DNA of 8,486 bases, from NCBI GenBank assembly GCA_027297485.1, contig JAPUHZ010000391.1, positions 1 to 8,486 of the forward strand. The letters run 5' to 3'. Below are positions 7,124-8,486 of this stretch, piece by piece (the stretch's first letter is position 1; every line of letters starts with the position of its first letter). The notes beneath the pieces were generated by a model. The model searched no databases, had not been told where the DNA came from, and worked only from the letters and a program-made list of their open reading frames with translations. Position numbers and translations under genes: made by a program. The stretch is from Deltaproteobacteria bacterium (GTDB lineage: Bacteria > Desulfobacterota_B > Binatia > UBA9968).

Positions 7124-7639
7124 CTAAGACTTCTCCATGACGGCACTACACTGATTGCATGTCCTATTTTTCTCGCTTCTCCAGAACCGATCAAAAACGG
7201 GCGGGAGTTGCGCCACAATGTCTGTGAGCTGAAAGAATTCCTCGTAAAGTTTGGTATTGCACTTGTCGCAATACCACTGAAATCCATCCAGTTCACCTTC
7301 CCTACGCCGCCTCTCGATGACGAGTCCGACGGTGTTGGCCGGTCGCTGAGGTGAATGGGGAACCTTCGGGGGAAGAAGGAAGATTTCACCCTCTCGTATA
7401 TCGATATCCTTCGGTTTGCCATTATCCATAACCTTCAGGGTGATATCACCCTCAATTTGATAAAAGAATTCTTCCCCTTCATCAATGTGGTAATCTTTTC
7501 GAGTATTTGGACCTCCTACCACCATAATAATAAACTCCGTGTCTTCGTAGACCACCTTATTTCCGACCGGAGGTTTCAATAAATGGCGATGCTCCTCAAT
7601 CCATCTCTTGAAGTTGATAGGTAGGCTAAGGCTTGCCAT
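7124..7639 (-). CDS. nbaC: 3-hydroxyanthranilate 3,4-dioxygenase
   Basis: A 171-residue single-cupin enzyme that opens the ring of 3-hydroxyanthranilate with O2, giving 2-amino-3-carboxymuconate semialdehyde, in bacterial kynurenine/2-nitrobenzoate catabolism or toward quinolinate. The iron ligands are visible as His51 and Glu57 ([11 protein letters not shown]) and His95 ([11 protein letters not shown]). The substrate-carboxylate arginines Arg47 and Arg99 and the active-site Glu109 (VIER) are also present. The C-terminal rubredoxin-like site is intact, with Cys124/Cys127 (CDKC) and Cys161/Cys164 (CNQC), as in the Cupriavidus enzyme. Length matches bacterial members. The ATG has AGGAGG 8 bases upstream. 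It heads a likely operon with a hydrolase and a VOC protein and is divergent from a UbiD-type decarboxylase. Kynureninase and aminocarboxymuconate-semialdehyde decarboxylase are absent from the window, so a related aminophenol or catechol carboxylate may be the real substrate. Confidence 0.92.
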   Translation of the reverse strand: MASLSLPINFKRWIEEHRHLLKPPVGNKVVYEDTEFIIMVVGGPNTRKDYHIDEGEEFFYQIEGDITLKVMDNGKPKDIDIREGEIFLLPPKVPHSPQRPANTVGLVIERRRREGELDGFQWYCDKCNTKLYEEFFQLTDIVAQLPPVFDRFWRSEKNRTCNQCSAVMEKS

Positions 7640-7647
7640 AGCTTAAT

Positions 7648-7653
7648 CCTCCT
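7648..7653 (-). promoter_or_regulatory. ribosome binding site of nbaC
   Basis: A perfect AGGAGG on the minus strand with an 8-base spacer to the ATG at 7639. It confirms the start of the 3-hydroxyanthranilate dioxygenase gene and suggests efficient translation. Confidence 0.85.
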
Positions 7654-7748
7654 CTGGATGGTTGCGACCCACTTCCAACGCCCATTGAAGATCCTCGGGC
7701 TGTACGGTAGAGAACGGGCTCCCCACCGATGAGTATTTTGCCGGAAAA

Positions 7749-7776
7749 ACTATCTTACAACAAGCTATTGTGTCAA
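7749..7776 (-). promoter_or_regulatory. candidate promoter for the nbaC operon
   Basis: Minus-strand TTGACA (7776-7771), a 16-base spacer and GATAGT (7754-7749; 4 of 6 match to TATAAT). It would start transcription about 100 bases before the nbaC ATG, leaving a moderately long leader. The -10 is only fair. Confidence 0.4.
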
Positions 7777-7779
7777 ATC

Positions 7780-7829
7780 GAGGGTAGATTCTATTGATCT
7801 TACAAACAGAATGCCTCACGGGTTTTTTT
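7780..7829 (+). terminator. weak hairpin plus T-run, possible terminator or attenuator
   Basis: GAGG (7780-7783) and ATTCT (7788-7792) can pair with AGAAT (7808-7812) and CCTC (7814-7817). After five bases comes a run of seven T (7823-7829). The stem is interrupted and the loop is 15 bases, so it is a poor classic terminator. It would act on plus-strand transcripts heading toward the UbiD gene. Confidence 0.25.
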
Positions 7830-7860
7830 CCTACGAGCGATGACAGGGCTATTAACCGGA

Positions 7861-7898
7861 AAGGAGGCCATCCGATGCTCAACTTCGCAGGCGCCTGA
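7861..7898 (+). other. seven-codon ORF with strong ribosome site upstream of the UbiD-type gene
   Basis: AAGGAGG (7861-7867) lies 7 bases before ATG (7875), which opens the short frame MLNFAGA ending in TGA at 7896-7898. The ten bases AAGGAGGCCA are identical to those at the ribosome site of the dioxygenase at 1192-1201. It could be a leader peptide or upstream ORF, the remnant of a lost gene start, or chance. It lies before the likely UbiD promoter at 7931, so it would need an earlier start site to be transcribed. Confidence 0.25.
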
Positions 7899-7930
7899 GG
7901 TTTCCTCCAGGGCGCAGGCCTCCGCAAACG

Positions 7931-7959
7931 TTGACAATGAATGGAGTTCAGGGTAAGAA
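7931..7959 (+). promoter_or_regulatory. candidate promoter for the UbiD-type gene
   Basis: A perfect TTGACA (7931-7936), a 17-base spacer and a poor -10 (TAAGAA, 7954-7959) about 55-85 bases before the ATG. The weak -10 could mean activator dependence. Confidence 0.35.
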
Positions 7960-8014
7960 CTTTTAATTACTTTTTTTATTTCATCCAAGATCTTTTTATA
8001 ACCGAGGAGGAACA

Positions 8015-8486
8015 ATGGCGAAGAGTCTAAGAACGTTTCTGGAAGATTGTCGTAGAGAGATTCCCAATGAAGTCGTACATATCGAGAAGGAAGTGGACCC
8101 TGCCCATTTTGATGTCACCGCTATCATCAAGCATCTGGGCGCGATGAAAAAGTTCCCTATCCTTATCTTTGACCATCCTTTGAATCTCCACGGTAAGCCC
8201 AGCGAGATCAAGCTGGTCATGAACAGTGAGATATCGCAGGGCAAGTGTCAGATTGCGCTAGGCGTGCCCAAAGAAATGAGTCGTGAGCGGATGGCGGAGA
8301 TATGTCTGGAGAGGGAGGACCAAAGGATTCCTCCAATCGTCGTAGAAAAAAAAGAAGCGCCTGTCAAAGAGGTGATCAAGGTGGGAAAGGACGTAGACAT
8401 CTTCGAAATCCCGATCATGCGCCACCATTATATGGATGGCGGCCCTTATATAACCCTCTCGACAATTTCCCGGGACCCCAATAACG
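8015..8486 (+). CDS. UbiD-family decarboxylase, N-terminal part
   Basis: The first 157 codons of a gene running off the right edge. The start is firm: ATG at 8015 with GAGGAGG 4 bases upstream. The protein begins MAKSLRTFLEDC, like the SLREFL opening of UbiD proteins, and reaches the signature stretch around 132-155, VDIFEIPIMRHHYMDGGPYI followed by an RDP motif. UbiD enzymes use prenylated FMN to decarboxylate, or sometimes carboxylate, aromatic and unsaturated acids reversibly. The prFMN-binding and catalytic Arg/Glu residues lie beyond the visible part. In a catabolic cluster it more likely acts on a hydroxylated or heterocyclic aromatic acid than in ubiquinone synthesis. It is divergent from nbaC across 375 bases. 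A UbiX prenyltransferase is not seen here. Confidence 0.9.
   Translation, partial: MAKSLRTFLEDCRREIPNEVVHIEKEVDPAHFDVTAIIKHLGAMKKFPILIFDHPLNLHGKPSEIKLVMNSEISQGKCQIALGVPKEMSRERMAEICLEREDQRIPPIVVEKKEAPVKEVIKVGKDVDIFEIPIMRHHYMDGGPYITLSTISRDPNN

Larger units (their letters stand above)
7640..8014. other. long divergent intergenic region between nbaC and the UbiD-type gene
   Basis: These 375 bases hold no recognisable gene. Visible elements are the two ribosome sites at its ends, a TTGACA box facing each flanking gene, a weak hairpin with T-run (7780-7829), a seven-codon ORF with a strong ribosome site (7861-7898) and an A/T-rich stretch before the UbiD gene (about 7959-8002). Minus-strand reading frames of 71 and 94 codons overlap here but match no family known to me. 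The size and content suggest a regulated divergent promoter region. Confidence 0.6.

Noticed and set aside
7840..7956. 38-codon plus-strand frame beginning MTGLLTGKEAIR
   Set aside because: It has no ribosome site, resembles no family with confidence, and overlaps the better-supported seven-codon ORF and the candidate promoter.
7996..8244. 82-codon minus-strand frame opposite the UbiD gene start
   Set aside because: The UbiD translation on the plus strand has family motifs and a strong ribosome site; the opposite frame has none.
1..8486. CRISPR array, tRNA/rRNA genes, insertion-sequence ends or transposase
   Set aside because: No regularly spaced repeats, no tRNA-like cloverleaf, and no transposase or integrase motif was seen on either strand.

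Overview
This 8.5-kb window looks like part of an accessory gene cluster for aerobic breakdown of aromatic compounds in a bacterium. Evidence for a bacterium is the tight gene packing, strong AGGAGG-type ribosome sites, TTG/GTG/ATG starts and several TTGACA -35 boxes. The taxon cannot be fixed from the sequence. Base composition is intermediate and uneven; the gene mix fits an environmental, metabolically versatile (possibly uncultivated) lineage, which is inference only. No RNA genes, CRISPR arrays or transposase genes were seen.

Layout. Positions 2-2106 (+) hold the 3' end of an ABC-transporter solute-binding protein, an alpha/beta hydrolase of the meta-cleavage-product (C-C bond) type, and a LigB-type class III extradiol dioxygenase. 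Positions 2133-3254 (-) hold a transporter ATPase, which is divergent from a fused two-domain permease at 3426-5162 (+). Together with the binding protein these make a complete FbpABC/PotABCD-style importer, interleaved with the catabolic genes. Positions 5283-7639 (-) are an apparent three-gene operon read from right to left: 3-hydroxyanthranilate 3,4-dioxygenase (nbaC), a second alpha/beta hydrolase, and a two-module VOC/glyoxalase-like protein. A 375-bp divergent region (7640-8014) then precedes a UbiD-family prFMN-dependent decarboxylase that runs off the right edge.

How they may work together (inference). The importer would bring in a small organic acid or aromatic compound. UbiD would remove or exchange a carboxyl group. 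The two dioxygenases, from unrelated folds (LigB and cupin), would open catecholic or aminophenolic rings, and the two hydrolases would cleave the ring-opened products. The physiological substrate is not evident. The usual partners of nbaC (kynureninase, aminocarboxymuconate-semialdehyde decarboxylase) are not in view. The most notable points are the Gln found where the LigB-type enzyme should have an iron-ligand His, the unusual partners of the nbaC-type gene, and the long nbaC/ubiD divergent region with a ribosome-site-led seven-codon ORF and a weak hairpin plus T-run.
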